Shown piece by piece: positions 49,300 to 62,439 of a stretch of 64,000 nucleotides of DNA (position 1 is its first letter; each line of letters starts with the position of its first letter). Position numbers and translations under genes: made by a program. Origin of the DNA: Vanilla planifolia (lineage: Eukaryota; Streptophyta; Magnoliopsida; Asparagales; Orchidaceae); assembly GCA_023846275.1 (NCBI GenBank), contig CM043870.1, positions 17,981,057 through 18,045,056 of the forward strand. The letters are read 5' to 3'. A model generated the notes under the pieces. It ran no database searches. It had not been told where the DNA came from and worked only from the letters and a program-made list of their open reading frames with translations.

Positions 49300-49880
49300 T
49301 TAACTACAAGATGACCCAAGAAAATTTTTACTCTGAGAATTTTTTAATCTATTCTTTGATTTGGAACCTATAAAAAGAATCTTTAGGATTATATCATTAT
49401 CTCATAAGATAAAGCTACAAAGATTATGTTGGTTCAAGAGTACATAAGAAAAGCATTGTAGGTATTTAATCATTTTTTGGACACATCTTAAACTCATGAT
49501 CTATTAAAAAAATTTGAACTATTGCTTGCAACAAATGAACCATAATATATAGCATTGGGGGGGATTTTTAGAAAACATTTTTGGGTTAAACAGGAGACTA
49601 AAAGATATGGAATTACATTCACAAAAGAACTACCTATAAAATTTGACAATATATGTGTCATTTGCCGAAATAAAAACCTTATCTAGTACTCTAAGAACAA
49701 ACAATGTGATGTTGGGCTCCATTTCATCAGGGACATTATAGAACGAAATGTTGTAGAGATTTAATTTGTTTTTAACAACTTGCAACTAGTTGGCATCTTA
49801 ATAAAGCTATTTATGAAAGATTTATTCTATGATTAGAAGACTTTTTTATGATGACAAAAGTAGGAGATATTATTCTCGAT
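49300..49880 (+). pseudogene. copia RNase H remnant
   Basis: The plus strand gives DYVGSRVHKKSIVGI (from D-Y-A-G-x-x-x-D-R-K-S-T-S-G), later IKFDNICVICRNKNLI and HFIRDIIERNVVEI. These match x-I-x-C-D-N-x-S-A-I-x-L-x-x-N-P and H-F-I-R-D-x-V-E-x-x-x-V-x-I of copia RNase H. The EAEY region is missing or unreadable. Confidence 0.9.
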
Positions 49881-51240
49881 TTTAAGAGTAGTTCCTCGAG
49901 TGAAGGGGACCACATCCATGTGCTTTTATTTCTTACAAATCTAGCTTCACTTGATAATATTTAGAAAATTCTTTCTTGCCTTACATTCAATTACTTTATG
50001 ATAAACTTAGAATGTAACTTATCATAAAAAAATAAGAGGTTATTTGTCTAATTAGCAATAATCTAAAATATTTTGATACTAACAACCTATTTCAATGGCA
50101 TACTCAATGATAATCAAACTTTGTTTCTAGGTATGATGCTAAACAACATTGGAAGGAGATTAATATTGGAAGACATCTAAATTGATTAAACATGTGGATG
50201 TAACCTTTTGTAAAATAACAATGGGAAAGATAATTATACGATGAAGAAACTAAGTGTTCTTTTTCAGTTAGACAATTTCCCTACCTTGTAAATTATGGAA
50301 ACTTGTGACTCGACTATACTATTCATGATTTTTCAAATTCGAAATGAAAACTTGCATGACTAAATGGACCACATGATCATATTTTATACAATATGATTTG
50401 CTATTGGAAAAAAGAGACGATTTTAACACTAATCTATTTGATGTAAGCTAACAAATGAATCTAGTAAAATTGGATGGAACAATTACTAACAAAGATTAAA
50501 ACAATATGATAAAAATATTCAACTAAGGAAAAGCCATTCCACAAAAGAAGTATAAGGAAAACTCAAACAAAACAATTGATATTATTAACTTACACCTTCT
50601 AGTAAAATCATTCAAATTAAAACTAAACTTTTAGAAATGTTGTATATCACCTTCATATAATTTGTAATGGTAAATGAACATTATGAATTGCATATTGGTG
50701 ATGTTCTCACCCTAATTAAGTAAAAAAAAAACAATATACAAATATTAGTTTAGACCATGTAATTATCTTATTCATGTAGACTTAAGTAAAATAAAAAATT
50801 TTGTATAGTGCAATAAAATTTTATTGGATTCTATGATCAACTCACTTTTGCTTACCATAGGAAATTCAAAGAATTCATATGGTATACAAACACTCTTTTG
50901 TACCAACTAGATTTACTATCAATAGATATTGAACCATATGGTTATTATGTTTAATTATACAATCAAACCACTAAAAATTTTTGATGTTATGAAATTATCT
51001 TATTACATTATTCTAACTTGAGAAATTTTATCAACAAGTCATGAATTCTTATATAGTTTTTGAAAATAAGTAGCATTGAGTTTTAATGGTGCAAGAAGTT
51101 TGAAAAAGAAATTTTTAACTCTAGTGTTGTTAATTCCGTAGTCTAACTAAACCCATTTTCTTTACATATTCATAGCTAACAATTTTTCATTGACATAACT
51201 TCCCATGCAATTGTGGTGTTATAAAATTTATTTTAGATGA
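49881..51240. other. Unassigned AT-rich DNA
   Basis: No LTR or polypurine tract could be identified after the RNase H, although one would be expected near 49.9-50.2 kb. No other domain was recognised. Confidence 0.45.
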
Positions 51241-54200
51241 AAGACAGTAATTCTCGATTATTATAAATTGTTCTATTCTTATTTTTCTTATATAGTTTTA
51301 AAAATTAAAAAAAAATTATGATATTAACTAATTTATATTACTAAAATAATTTATATTTTTAATTAGTTAATTATGTTTAATTTATAGATATTCTATGAAT
51401 TTATTTTGTAAACAATATGTTTCAATTTTAATTTTAATTAAGAGAACCTCTATTCTTAAAATATTAAAAGTGTTGACTAATTACTAGCTTAGAATAATTT
51501 TAATATTTTTTTACTAAAATTGTTTTATTCTTTTTAAAACACTTTTTAGCTACATATGAATATTTAATAAATTGATTTCATAGAGAGAATTTATTATCAA
51601 TATGTTGTTCATATATTAGAGGTTATTATTAAATTTTTACTTTTATTTTCTTACAATTTATTATTTAATTTTTTAGGAAATGTTTTGAATATTAAAAATA
51701 TTTTATTATCATAATAATTTTATAATTTGTAAATAGTTTATCCCTTTTTAACTATCATGAATCTTATTCTATGTGATAGTCATCTATTTTATAGTATAAA
51801 TTTTTTTCATTAATGAGTTCCATTATCTTATTATACAAATTCTCTTATCTTATTATTTTTCAATTTTTATCATGCTTATATTATTAAAACTGTTTTTGCT
51901 TGACGTCAAGTACAAATACAATAAAACATTTCAATTAAGTCACTAAATCATTTACGTGGTGATTTTTTATATTTTGTTATAATTATTAGTCAACGTAAGA
52001 TCTTTTTTTGATATATGCTAATCAAATACTTCAATAATAAAAATATTTTATTTTCTACTTAACTATTTTTTGTTATAAATATTTACTTTAGCTATAATTA
52101 TTATAGCTTTTAGTTAAAAAGTTTGTAATACGAACTAAGATCTCAAATACTTAATTAGTTTAGCAATTGTAATTTTTTTAAAAATTGTTTCGAGAAATAT
52201 GGTTTGATAATTGTGTCACTAAATAAGTTCATTTAATGTGTAACTCATGTTTTGCTTATTTTTTAAAAATATTTTATTAATTTAATAATTGAGATCTTAA
52301 ATTCTGTTGATTATATTTAATTTTGCATTTGCACAAACTTATTGAAATTATCTTATACCTTCAATGATTTTTTATTGAAAATCCTTCATTATTTTTAGTC
52401 TTATTTTTTTTATATTTTGCCCCAAAAATTTATGCAACAATTATTTGTGTAATATTTTTTAGTTATTTTGTAATAAATCTTAAAGGTATTGAGTATTCTT
52501 TATTCATAAGAAAATTATGAATACTTATTTTTCTGGGATATTATTTTAAAAATAATTTTATAAGTTTTAAAATTTAAATTATCGTTCCAACATATTATAT
52601 TTTCTAAATTTTTTTATCCCATCGTGGAATTAAAAACATAAAATAATTATTATGCTCAAGAATCGTTTTACACCACCTTTATCCAAAAAACATTTTTAAA
52701 TATTGATTTGAAAAGACATTTTAAAGTCTTAAGTCTTACATAAGCTTTATTATGTACCGCTTGGATGTACATATTTTTTACATATGTAACCTAATTTTTT
52801 AATTGTTTTATACAGTTGTTTAACAATTTTATTATAAATTATTTTTTTTTAAATTTCAATTTTTGTTCATTTTTTTAGGATAACTTTGATAAGAAAGTTG
52901 TAACAAGTTTTTAATATATTTGTAGATTTTTAAACTTATTAATATTTAATTTCAATAACAATATTTTTTTTATTATTTTACTGTGCGACTTTACGATGTA
53001 TCATATAAAGATATCAAATGTTTTAAAAAAAATTATATAATTATGATGTGTCATTTTTTGTATTTTTTACTTAAAGTGATCATGTTTTATTTGGCCAACA
53101 AATCTTTAAATTTCAAAAAATTTAAGATTTTTAAATAGTTTTAATAGGAATAGCTTATTTATTATACTATAACAATAGGAAAACATATGTTGAAATATTA
53201 TTCTGATTGGTTATCTTATTTGCATAGAAAATATTTTGTTTTCAAAATTTTTCCATATAATGCGAATTCTTTCAATGTTATGTTGTCCCAATAATTGATA
53301 TATTTTTAATTTTTATTATTTTTTGGTTTTAACTAACGTTATTTGACAAAGATTTGAATTATTTAAATTATGTTATAGCATTCACATATTAAATTTTTTA
53401 AATTATTTTTCTTGAATCATACATTCTAAATGTTTTAAATTTTTAAAATTTTTTTAGATGTATACTTAATATCAAAACCTTTGTTTTACAATTTTTTTTA
53501 TTTTTGACCTTTTATGAAAATCATTTCAAAAATTAATTTTTTAATAAATTATTTATTTTTATTTTTGTAATGTTTTTCTTTAAAAAATAATTTTTAAACA
53601 TTATGTTTACTTATTGTATTTTTTAAGGTTCATGATATATCCTTTTCTATGTTTTTACATTTTTAGAAGCTTTTGAAATCACTTTTTTAAATAATTATGT
53701 TTTTGGTGACAAATTGTTTAACAAAATGACTTTCTCATTTGTAAAATGCATTTTACTTATGACACATGTAGTCATAGAAAATCATTATGATGAGTAATAT
53801 TTTTTAATATTTGATATTTATATGAAAAGAAAATTTTTAGTTTTGCAACAAATATAATATATTAGTAAATATTTTATATTTTTTTCTATTTTTATACCAT
53901 AGAAATTACTGGAAACTAATTTAAATATTAATGATATAGAGCTATATTTTAGTATGTTATTTTTTTACATAATGTCACTATTATTTCAAACGTAGAAATT
54001 ATATACTAAGAAAATTTTCTTTTTTTATTCTTTTTATGTAATAAATGAGAACTTAAATTGTAATTAATTGAACAATTTTTATCACATTTAATTTCCATTA
54101 TTGTAAATCTTTTTAGAAATTTCTATTAACCATTTTGTCGAAAGTTTTCTAACATATAATTTTTTTATAATATTTCTCTAATCATTTTATTTTCATTTAT

Positions 54201-55434
54201 TTATGTTGTTTTGTTCTTTATTGCATTATTTTTAATTGCTTGATAAATTGAACATAATAATTGAACATAACAATTGAACACTTAAATATTAAATTATTTT
54301 AACAACCATATATCATGTAATTGTTCGAAAATATTAACATTAATAAGTTTGAAGCAATTATACCACTAGGGAAATTTCTGTTCAGTTCTAATGCAAGTGG
54401 CGATAATTAGTTAGTTTGAAACTATTATAGTTTGACTATTTTTTAATAGTTTTGTTATTTAGTCATTTTTTTATTTTTTTTTTATATTTACAAATTTGAC
54501 TTGATTTAGATTCCTAAATATTTTTTAATATATTATACACGTTGTCTTAAAATTGTGGTTCACTTATTTCATGATAATGTAACATTTTCATGTCCTACAA
54601 CATTTTAATTTAAATGGTATTTATTTGCTATTTATATTATGATGTTTAATTAACAACCTTCTAGCCTTTGATCTATTTTCATATCTATTTTATATTTTTT
54701 TTGCAAAATAGGCATGTCTATGAATTTCCCAATACAAATGGATTTATTTGGCAATGAAAAAGAAATTATTGTCATACTGAAGCATCCAACAAATCAACAT
54801 TGTGAAGGAAATGCCAAAAAATAATTTATGTAAAATAAGGAACATACTTTTTTGGTGAAAAATATTAAATATAAAATAATAAAAACTAAAAATTTATCTA
54901 ATTTGTTGAACATATATAACATTCAAATTGTATATCATATAAAAAATAATTTACATGGTACTACAAATAAAAGAAAAAAAAGGAAAATTAAACAATAGAA
55001 GAAAAGAAAATAAATAATATGAAAACACAAAACATATAATATTACAAATATGTTATCAGCATAATATAAATAAAATGTGATAAGAAAAAACATTTTACAA
55101 AACCAAAGCGAAACAAAAGTTTCTTTGATGTCCAAAAATTAAAATAATTAATGCTACCAAAATCTAAAAATCATCAAAATATTGTGCATAATTTGTCATA
55201 AAACATTGCATATATATTAAAAAAATTAAAAAAAATTACAAATGAAAAAAATAAAAGTAACAAAACATATCGTTTATCAATAAAAGTTAATATTGTATTA
55301 ATTAAAAATTTACATTTTTTACAATAAAAGCATGGTTAGTTTTTTGTTAAAGATACATATGAGAAAAAGAATTATGAACAAAAAGGAAGAATGGAGATCC
55401 TCGTACTAAATTAGAACTAGCTCTTATGCCATAT
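51241..55434. other. Extremely AT-rich intergenic DNA
   Basis: About 4 kb of T- and A-run sequence similar in composition to 29.6-33.6 kb. No domain, RNA gene, LTR or tandem repeat was found. The minus-strand open frame at 54,935-55,135 is Phe/Leu-rich low complexity. Confidence 0.55.
55420..55431 (-). promoter_or_regulatory. Primer-binding site (initiator tRNA-Met)
   Basis: The minus strand reads TGGCATAAGAGC, 10 of 12 identical to TGGTATCAGAGC. It is followed by TAGTTC, which also resembles the tRNA complement. It adjoins the LTR at the usual spacing. Confidence 0.65.
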
Positions 55435-55750
55435 TGATAAAAAAAAAGTGGATAAGGAATAAAAGAAAAGGAAGGATGGACAATCTTTGTGCTCCTCTCT
55501 AATTGCTTTCTTGTACCCAAAATTTCAATGATAAAGAAATCAAATATTATAATACAAATTTTATATTTTTATTCATAAACATTTTTAACATGTTGATAAT
55601 AGGAATCCATGTATTAAAAGGCTAACCTTCATGTACTAAAAAATTCCTTGTACATAAACCATTACAAAAGAATAGAACTTACAAATGAAAAAAGACAAAG
55701 AAAATATCATTATTGATCTTGTAACACAACTTTTTTTATATTAGTTAACA
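55435..55750 (-). mobile_element. Minus-oriented short LTR, probably a copia 5' LTR
   Basis: On the minus strand this 316-base segment starts TGTTAACTAATATAA and ends TTTTTATCA, so it carries TG...CA ends. An AT-rich ATAAAAATATAAAA element lies near 55,570. Three bases past the end lies a primer-binding site. The second LTR and the body were not found below 55.4 kb, where the DNA is extremely AT-rich. It could be a relic of a Tork or similar copia. Confidence 0.55.
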
Positions 55751-56935
55751 TTACTAAAAAATTTCATACTTTGTGTTTATACTCTTAAGATATTTGATTG
55801 AGTTCAACTTTTATGTTGAAAATGTGACTAATTGCTTTTTCAAAAATAAACTCATATAAATAGGGAAAATAAACATTATGCACAACATTATACTTGAAAT
55901 CATGGGCAAGAACATTTTTGGAGTAACACAAAATCACCTTATTTTTCTTTAAATGCTTTAGTTAGATTAAACCTAAGATAGATAAACAAAGGTGGATATG
56001 TTTTAGAAAGGTAATGTTTATAGTTTTGTTATTATATTAAGAAGTAGAATTAGGAAGTTATTCAGATGTCAATTCGATTCAATTAGAGTTATCATCGGTA
56101 GATAAATTTTAAAATGTTATTTAGATCTATATTTTTGTTAAGGAAATTAAAAACTTTACATTTGAATTTATCATTGATGAAATGTAAAGATGAAGTGTTG
56201 AATAATAAGATGGATAATTTAAGTAATTGAGCTTTCATGACAAAAATGCCAAGCACTAACTTAGCTTAACTAAGTTCTTTCAAAATATAATATAAATGTA
56301 GCTATATAAATCAAATAAACAAAGTATTATGTACGTAATTTCCATAGTTAATAGCAATATGATATGCTTGTGTTTCTTTAACTTCAATTGCCTAAAAAAT
56401 ATTCATTGAAATGGGTCTAAAAAGTGTAATATAATTAATATTTGAAAATTTTATTAAGATAATCCCAAGTAAACAATAAAGATCTCATTAATAAAAATTA
56501 TAGCTTCTTAAAAAAATTAATGTTAAACATATTGAGAGACTACACATAATAATCAATTAGATTTTGATAGTGTATTTAAGTAATTTAATACCTACATGCA
56601 TAACATGAATCATTTTATGGTTTGAGTATATAAAAACCCATGTAATTAAGCTATAATTTGAGCTAATTATGTTTATAATATTGAATGTAATGTTTCACAA
56701 CATTTATGACTAATATGTTTGCATAAGACTACTCTAAAATGGATAAATATTTTGCAATTTAATTTTTCATAAAATAGAATCAAATCTTCTAAAAAATATA
56801 CCTAATGTCAAAATAGTAGGTCACAAGTAGCATAAGAATTGCATCAAAATATAGTAAAATTTCAATGACAAATATTTTGAAAACTTGCCTTCAAAATAAG
56901 TTATAATAGCCTCAAAAAATGATTTAACATATCAA
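55751..56935. other. AT-rich intergenic DNA
   Basis: No domain, RNA gene or repeat boundary was recognised. Confidence 0.5.
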
Positions 56936-57667
56936 GAAGTAGTCAAGATTCAATTACTTTGCTATGTCAATTATTAGTTTGGAGGGAAAACAGACAAGTC
57001 ACTTCAAACTTTTACTCATATGGGAGCTACTTGGCCAATACGAAGCAAAATAATGTTGACATATACACGATAGAGAGGTCATGAGTGGAGTTGTAGAAAC
57101 ACTATTGCTCAAGAATAATTTCAAATAAATCAAATAGCAAATGTGCTACAACCATGTCTTCATTTAAAATACAATAATGTGAAGCCATAATGTGGGTTAT
57201 AGAAAATTTAAAAAATGAGGGAAGCAAAGTAAAATGTAGCAGTGCAACAAGTAGTGATTCTAAAGCATAATGACTATTTCAGTCACCCTTCGTATGCCAT
57301 TTTCATTTTCAACTTAAATAAAAGTAGTTAAGATGCAATTACTTTGCTATTTTAATTATTAGTTTTGAATTAAAGAAGAAAAGTCACTCGAGACTTTTAC
57401 TCTTATGGGAGCTACTTGGCCAATACGAACAATAACAATGTTAACATATACATGATAGTGAGGCCATGTGTGGAGCTGCTGAAACATTATTGTTTAAGAA
57501 TAATTTAAAACAACACATAACAAACATGCTAACATCACGCTTGCATTCAAAATACAATAATTGGAAGCCATAATATGGGTTGCTGGAAAATGTTAAAAAT
57601 GAGGGAAGAAAAGTAAAATATGGCAATGCAACAAGTAGTGATTTTGAATCATAATGACTATTTTAAT
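56936..57667. repeat. 384-bp tandem duplication, two diverged copies
   Basis: Unit 1 (56,936-57,285) and unit 2 (57,321-57,667) align at an offset of 384-385 bases: gggagctacttggccaatacgaa at 57,022 and 57,407, and gtagtgatt at 57,251 and 57,635. They share most bases but also carry many substitutions, so this duplication is older than the 93-bp one at 6.7 kb. Both units are less AT-rich than their flanks. The minus-strand open frame at 57,441-57,626 lies in unit 2 and is not recognised. The function of the sequence is unknown. Confidence 0.9.
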
Positions 57668-57799
57668 AACTCAAAATAAGCTTTGATAAAAAAAATTGAC
57701 CTTTTGATAAGATTTTTAATGATGTTTTTATCCACTAGCTATGTAATATAAATTTAGTTATTTTGCCTGAAATTAAATTATAATCTACTTTTATCCACT

Positions 57800-59479
57800 A
57801 GCTATTTACTAGTTTAGTTAGTTTTTATTTTGAATTTAGGTTTAAAATTACATTTTATTTAAAACCCTATGATGGAAAATTAGAAAGGTCTTTTTTTTAA
57901 TATTGGCATTATATTTCTAGAAATAATATTTTCTTTATCTAAAAGAGTGCACAATCTTAGTTTATTATCTAAGTATTTTAGATGATTTTTTAATATTTAA
58001 ATTATGATTTAAATTTATCTTCACCTTACTGTCAACCTTTTCATTATTACTTTCATCATAAATGTTATCATAGGAGTTCTTCTTACCCACAATACATTAA
58101 TAATGTTTGCCCATGTCTTTAGTCCCTTAACTCCTACACCTCATAAATCATTAGGCATTATATTGATTTTTTCTAGGGCACCTCACAAAATTGTTCGAGT
58201 TATGAAATTAAGTGCAATGATAATCCCCACTCCGATCATGGTATCATTAAGTGTGCATAAGTGGTTGGCTTTAAATACTACTTTACGCATAACAACCCTT
58301 CTAGTAAGAAACAAGGATTTAGTAAGCTAAGTGACATCTTTATTCATCATATTTTATATAATATGTCATTATTTTTCATGTTTGGGATTTCTCGTTAATA
58401 GTGATAACCCCAAGCACAATATAAATTTCCTTTGTCTCATTTTTAAATAGCTAGAAATTATTTTCATTAATTTCTTTGACATTCCATTATTAGACTTAAA
58501 AAAATACTTGTCATATTTCACTTTTTTGTACTCAACTAATAAATTTATTATATATTGTCTTATAAGGTATTCAATTTTTCTTCTAACTATTTAGAAGGAC
58601 GTATAAAATAGAAGTTGTTGATGTTGTCAACCAAAATGGTCAGAAATTCATTCCGACTATGGAAGTGGTAAGCTTCGTGTGTGTGATTGCAATATAAGGA
58701 GACAAAATTCTTTTTATGCTCTTCCCAATTTTTGTATTTCTGTTGTGCATATCCATATCATTGAAATTATATGTTTGTATTGAAAGATGCCAATCATATT
58801 AGTCCAATGTAAATAAAGATTATGTTTGTTTAGTATAAGAGTTGAGATGCTTTTCTAATTCTCATATTTGAATATTCTTTCTTTCTATTCTACTTACCAT
58901 GTAAATTTTCACAATACAATTACAACATAAGATGAAGAGTATTAGTGATGACCAAGACTAAATGGATGATTATATAATCAGCATAGATCATATTAGTCCA
59001 TGGTTTACAATTCTTTATCAACCTTCAAACTTGTCTGAGCTTCCATATATAGTACGTTATGATGGTAGCTAAGTTTTTCTTACATAATGTTATGATTTGA
59101 AGTAGTGTTAAATGATAAAAATGATATATTTTGTAGAATTTACTTTGTTGCATACTTTTTTATCCATCAGTTATTAATGTTGCATTCAGGAATTCTTGCA
59201 TTAAGATTAACAGCACTCACCACCTACTACAATTCAACATATTTTTATGTTATGATTTTTTGTGCGCATGAAGAGTAACTCTGAAAAGTAGAAGTACCTA
59301 TCTTACAAAAACAATATTTGTATTGTACAAAATAGGAAGAAACCTTCAATATCTTAATTCTAACCCCATGTAATATGAAAATTACACCAAATTTTAAATG
59401 CCTTGTGTTCTATGATGACAAAATTATGAAAGTTATAAATTCTCCATATTAATAGCAAAATTGTATTTATCTAGAATAG
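57800..59479 (-). other. Long segment 3' of LINE RNase H, second copy
   Basis: Counterpart of 550-2,199. The block at 58,103-58,330 is open on the plus strand (75 codons) and nearly open on the minus strand, which reads VFKANHLCTLNDTM and continues with few stops. The family is unknown. It may be an unusually long 3' UTR, an extra downstream reading frame, or a second repeat always found next to the LINE tail. Confidence 0.4.
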
Positions 59480-59900
59480 ATGTTCCATCCGTATATGAGT
59501 TGAATTTTTAATTGTTATTTTCTTGGCAGGAGTACGGACAAATTATTATTTTCATTTGTATAATAAGCTCCAATTTATGTTTAGCAAAGCAATTTCCATA
59601 CTTGAATCAAGCCATTTGCTAACTCCCATTATATATTTTCTCTATCTTGCAATGGATTTGATAGTACACTACAATCCAATAAAATGTATGAATTGTTAAT
59701 TTCTAGTTTGTTGCATAATTGAAGACCCCAAGTTATGGCCAATAACTTAATTTTAGGAGTTACTTTATTTATTTAAGTATTAAAAGAAATCTAAACTCAT
59801 TTCCAATAAATTGTTCCAAAATATTTCGACTGCAATAACACTACAATTGACACATAACTTCTCACCAACATTGTTTAACTTCATCGAGATCTTCAGTTGA
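59480..59900 (-). pseudogene. LINE RNase H domain remnant
   Basis: The minus strand reads CSVIAVEIFWNNLLEMSLDF, then AITWGLQLCNKLEINNSYIL and LDCSVLSNPLQ. It matches the plant LINE RNase H in the same positions as 2,200-2,620. The A-E pair of the active site is not legible; D of LDC is kept. Confidence 0.85.
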
Positions 59901-60849
59901 GTGAACCACCAAATCACTTCCACTGTTGCTTCTTAAGTTCTTGTCAATTAATATATGATTCCCAAAATCCTTTGTTTGACATCTTACTAAAAAAATTTGA
60001 AAGATAGGAAAAAAAAAGCTTATTATGAAGCAACAATTCACTTTAATATAACATATTAAACATCATGCAGCAATTTGATTTAATTGTTCAAAGTTCTTAG
60101 TTCTGTTAGCTTTCTAAACATTCTATGATATTAAAGTGGGTAGTGTTATTATTCCTACTATATTACAAATTTTATATTACCTTTCTTGTCACATGATGTA
60201 ATTCATCTCATGATTTTACAGGTATTAGATTGCATAATGTGTAAATTATTTTCAAAAGTAACCCATGCTTATTTAGTTTCTTTGTAATAAAAATAGCATC
60301 ATCAATTGAATCTTCATTTTGACATTGTTGGAGCATTGAAGAAAGTTGAAAGCTTAGGTTCATTAGGTTATTTGCAATGGCATAAGTTATTGAATATCAT
60401 CCAAGTTAACATTAATATCTTTAAAGGGCATTTGGTGCTTCATAAGTGTAGTCTATATTTTAGACTTAAACTTTTTTGAACCCAAATAAACCTAAGTAGA
60501 ATGACAGTTAAACTACACGTCACAAGTAAGAGACAATGTTTAACAAATTCATTGACTTAAAGAAATTTGCATTCTTTTTAATCGAGTGTTTCATCCTTCG
60601 CATGTTAGTCTATGTGTTGGATTTCATTTTTGATGCATCTAGAGGTTAGTATTTATTGACATGTTAGACAATAAACTATTGTTATTGAGTATATTTTAAT
60701 TAAGTTTTACATAAAAATTTTAATCATTTTCCATATTTTCTAAATACCAAGGCTATTTTTCCTAATGGGAAACTAATTTTATTCCAATAACTCTAGAAAT
60801 GTTTAAGATTTAGTTCAAAAATGCCCACAAAATTCAATTCAATCCTTCT

Positions 60850-62260
60850 TCAATTTATTATAAAACATGTTAGGAGTTTAGTTACCATTACAATATATAT
60901 ATTGGAATTGAGCAAATGGAATGCTTGAGGAGAATGAATCCACCCATAATTAATAACAACTTCTTTTTCCACCTAAGGAAATTTATTTGAAACTTTGTCA
61001 ATCAAATTTTGGAAGTAAAATATTTTCTTCTAACCTATATATAGTCTATAGCACAAACAAGCCAATGCAAGATTTATTTAATGCAATTTTTTCACTTTGC
61101 AAATTTGATTTACATAGCATATACTCTTTTTGTTACTAGAGATGTCTTGACTTTTAATTTTTATATCTAAGCATTTTGTAGAGTGTTTAAAGAGGTATAG
61201 AAACTTAATAAGATTAATGATAGTTTTAACATGTTGTCTAGTATTGATAATTATGTTGTTTGCATAAAATAAGAAATCGATGGATATAGATCATCTATGC
61301 TATCCATATCATTCTTTTTTAATCAAAAACATTATTAGTGTTTCTTTCAAAGAGCTCCATGAATGAGATGAAAAGAAAGAAAGATAGAGGATATTCTAAT
61401 TAAGTCTAACTGAAGGTTGAAAAAAGTTACATGGTAAACCTCTAATGATAATTCATATCCATGTATTACAAAGGTAATTAGTGATCACCTTAATAAGCTT
61501 CTTATTAACATTGTACATGGAGAGTGTCTCACAAAGAAATTTCCATGAAAAGTTATAATTCACATTCCTTAAATCCAACTTAATGATAAAATTGCCATTT
61601 TATTTTTATTGTTATGAGACTATGCTAATTACTAAACAAATAATATGTTCTATACAATATATCTACATTTATAAAAAAAAATTTATTGGAGAAATCAACC
61701 TATTAAAAATTTTTTATATTTAATCAATAATGATTTATGTGAATATTATTTTCATGATTTTTGAAGAATATTTGGTCTAAAATCAACAAAAGTTTCTATG
61801 TTATGAGATTTAGGAGTATATATAATGTTTGGACCTAAAATCTTGCAAAGAATTAGGGATACTATAAAAATTCATTAGCAACATTCAACACATGTCAAAT
61901 TAAATCCAAATAATTAGTGAACAAGTTTCCATTAAAACCATCTGGGCCCAGAGTGCTACCTAAATTTATACTAAAAGTTATCTCTATATTTCCTCTTTGG
62001 TTATCTCTTTTATTATTCTATTGTTTGTTTGCTTTTGCTAAAATGAAAAGGATGTAGTCAAACATATTTTCACCTCTAATTACCATTACCTAGGAAGACT
62101 TAAAAAGATTTTCAAAGTGGCTGATTACAACTGTCATTATTTTCACCTCTTTGTTTTTTTCCTTCACATAGTCACTATGTGCAAAAGAATGTTCTATTTC
62201 TTTCTCCTTCTATAAGCCATATAATTCCTTCTTCCTATTTCCAATAAAATTCCACTCTTT
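60850..62260 (-). pseudogene. LINE linker and reverse transcriptase remnant
   Basis: The minus strand reads WLIEGERNRTFF (linker, about 62,190), GPDGFNGNLF (about 61,945), NGNFIIKLDLRNVNYNFSW (about 61,590), FLFYANNIIIN (61,245-61,280, from F-A-D-D) and KFQINFLRWKKKLLLIMGGF with HSICSIPIYIL (about 60,890-60,990). Both Asp residues of the catalytic (F/Y)ADD box are Asn, each a G-to-A transition. The enzyme is dead, but the domain is easy to recognise. Confidence 0.93.
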
Positions 62261-62439
62261 CAAAATCTTGTGAATAATAAGAGTTAACAAGATACAACTC
62301 GTTCCACTAATCATTTTCCTTGAAGAATTACTTATTTGTGACTCACCATATCCTTATCTAATTTAATAGGATCAAAGATTTTTATAAATACAGATTTTTA
62401 AATCTTTAAGGAAAATTTTATGTCCAATTTATTTCAAAG

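Larger units (their letters stand above)
46480..49880 (+). mobile_element. Rearranged plus-strand copia pol with internal duplications
   Basis: Readable parts in order are: integrase end and linker copy 1, the same again (copy 2), RT C-terminal half (copy A), RT N-terminal half, RT C-terminal half (copy B), RNase H. A single element would have one of each, with the N-terminal RT half before the C-terminal half. Two or more partly deleted tandem copies of one family explain the order best. No LTRs were found. All frames are broken. Confidence 0.85.

Noticed and set aside
550..60615. A single giant element bounded by 2.75-kb direct repeats
   Set aside because: The right copy continues as a LINE body past the repeat limit and both copies carry LINE RNase H, so these are two insertions of one family and not terminal repeats.
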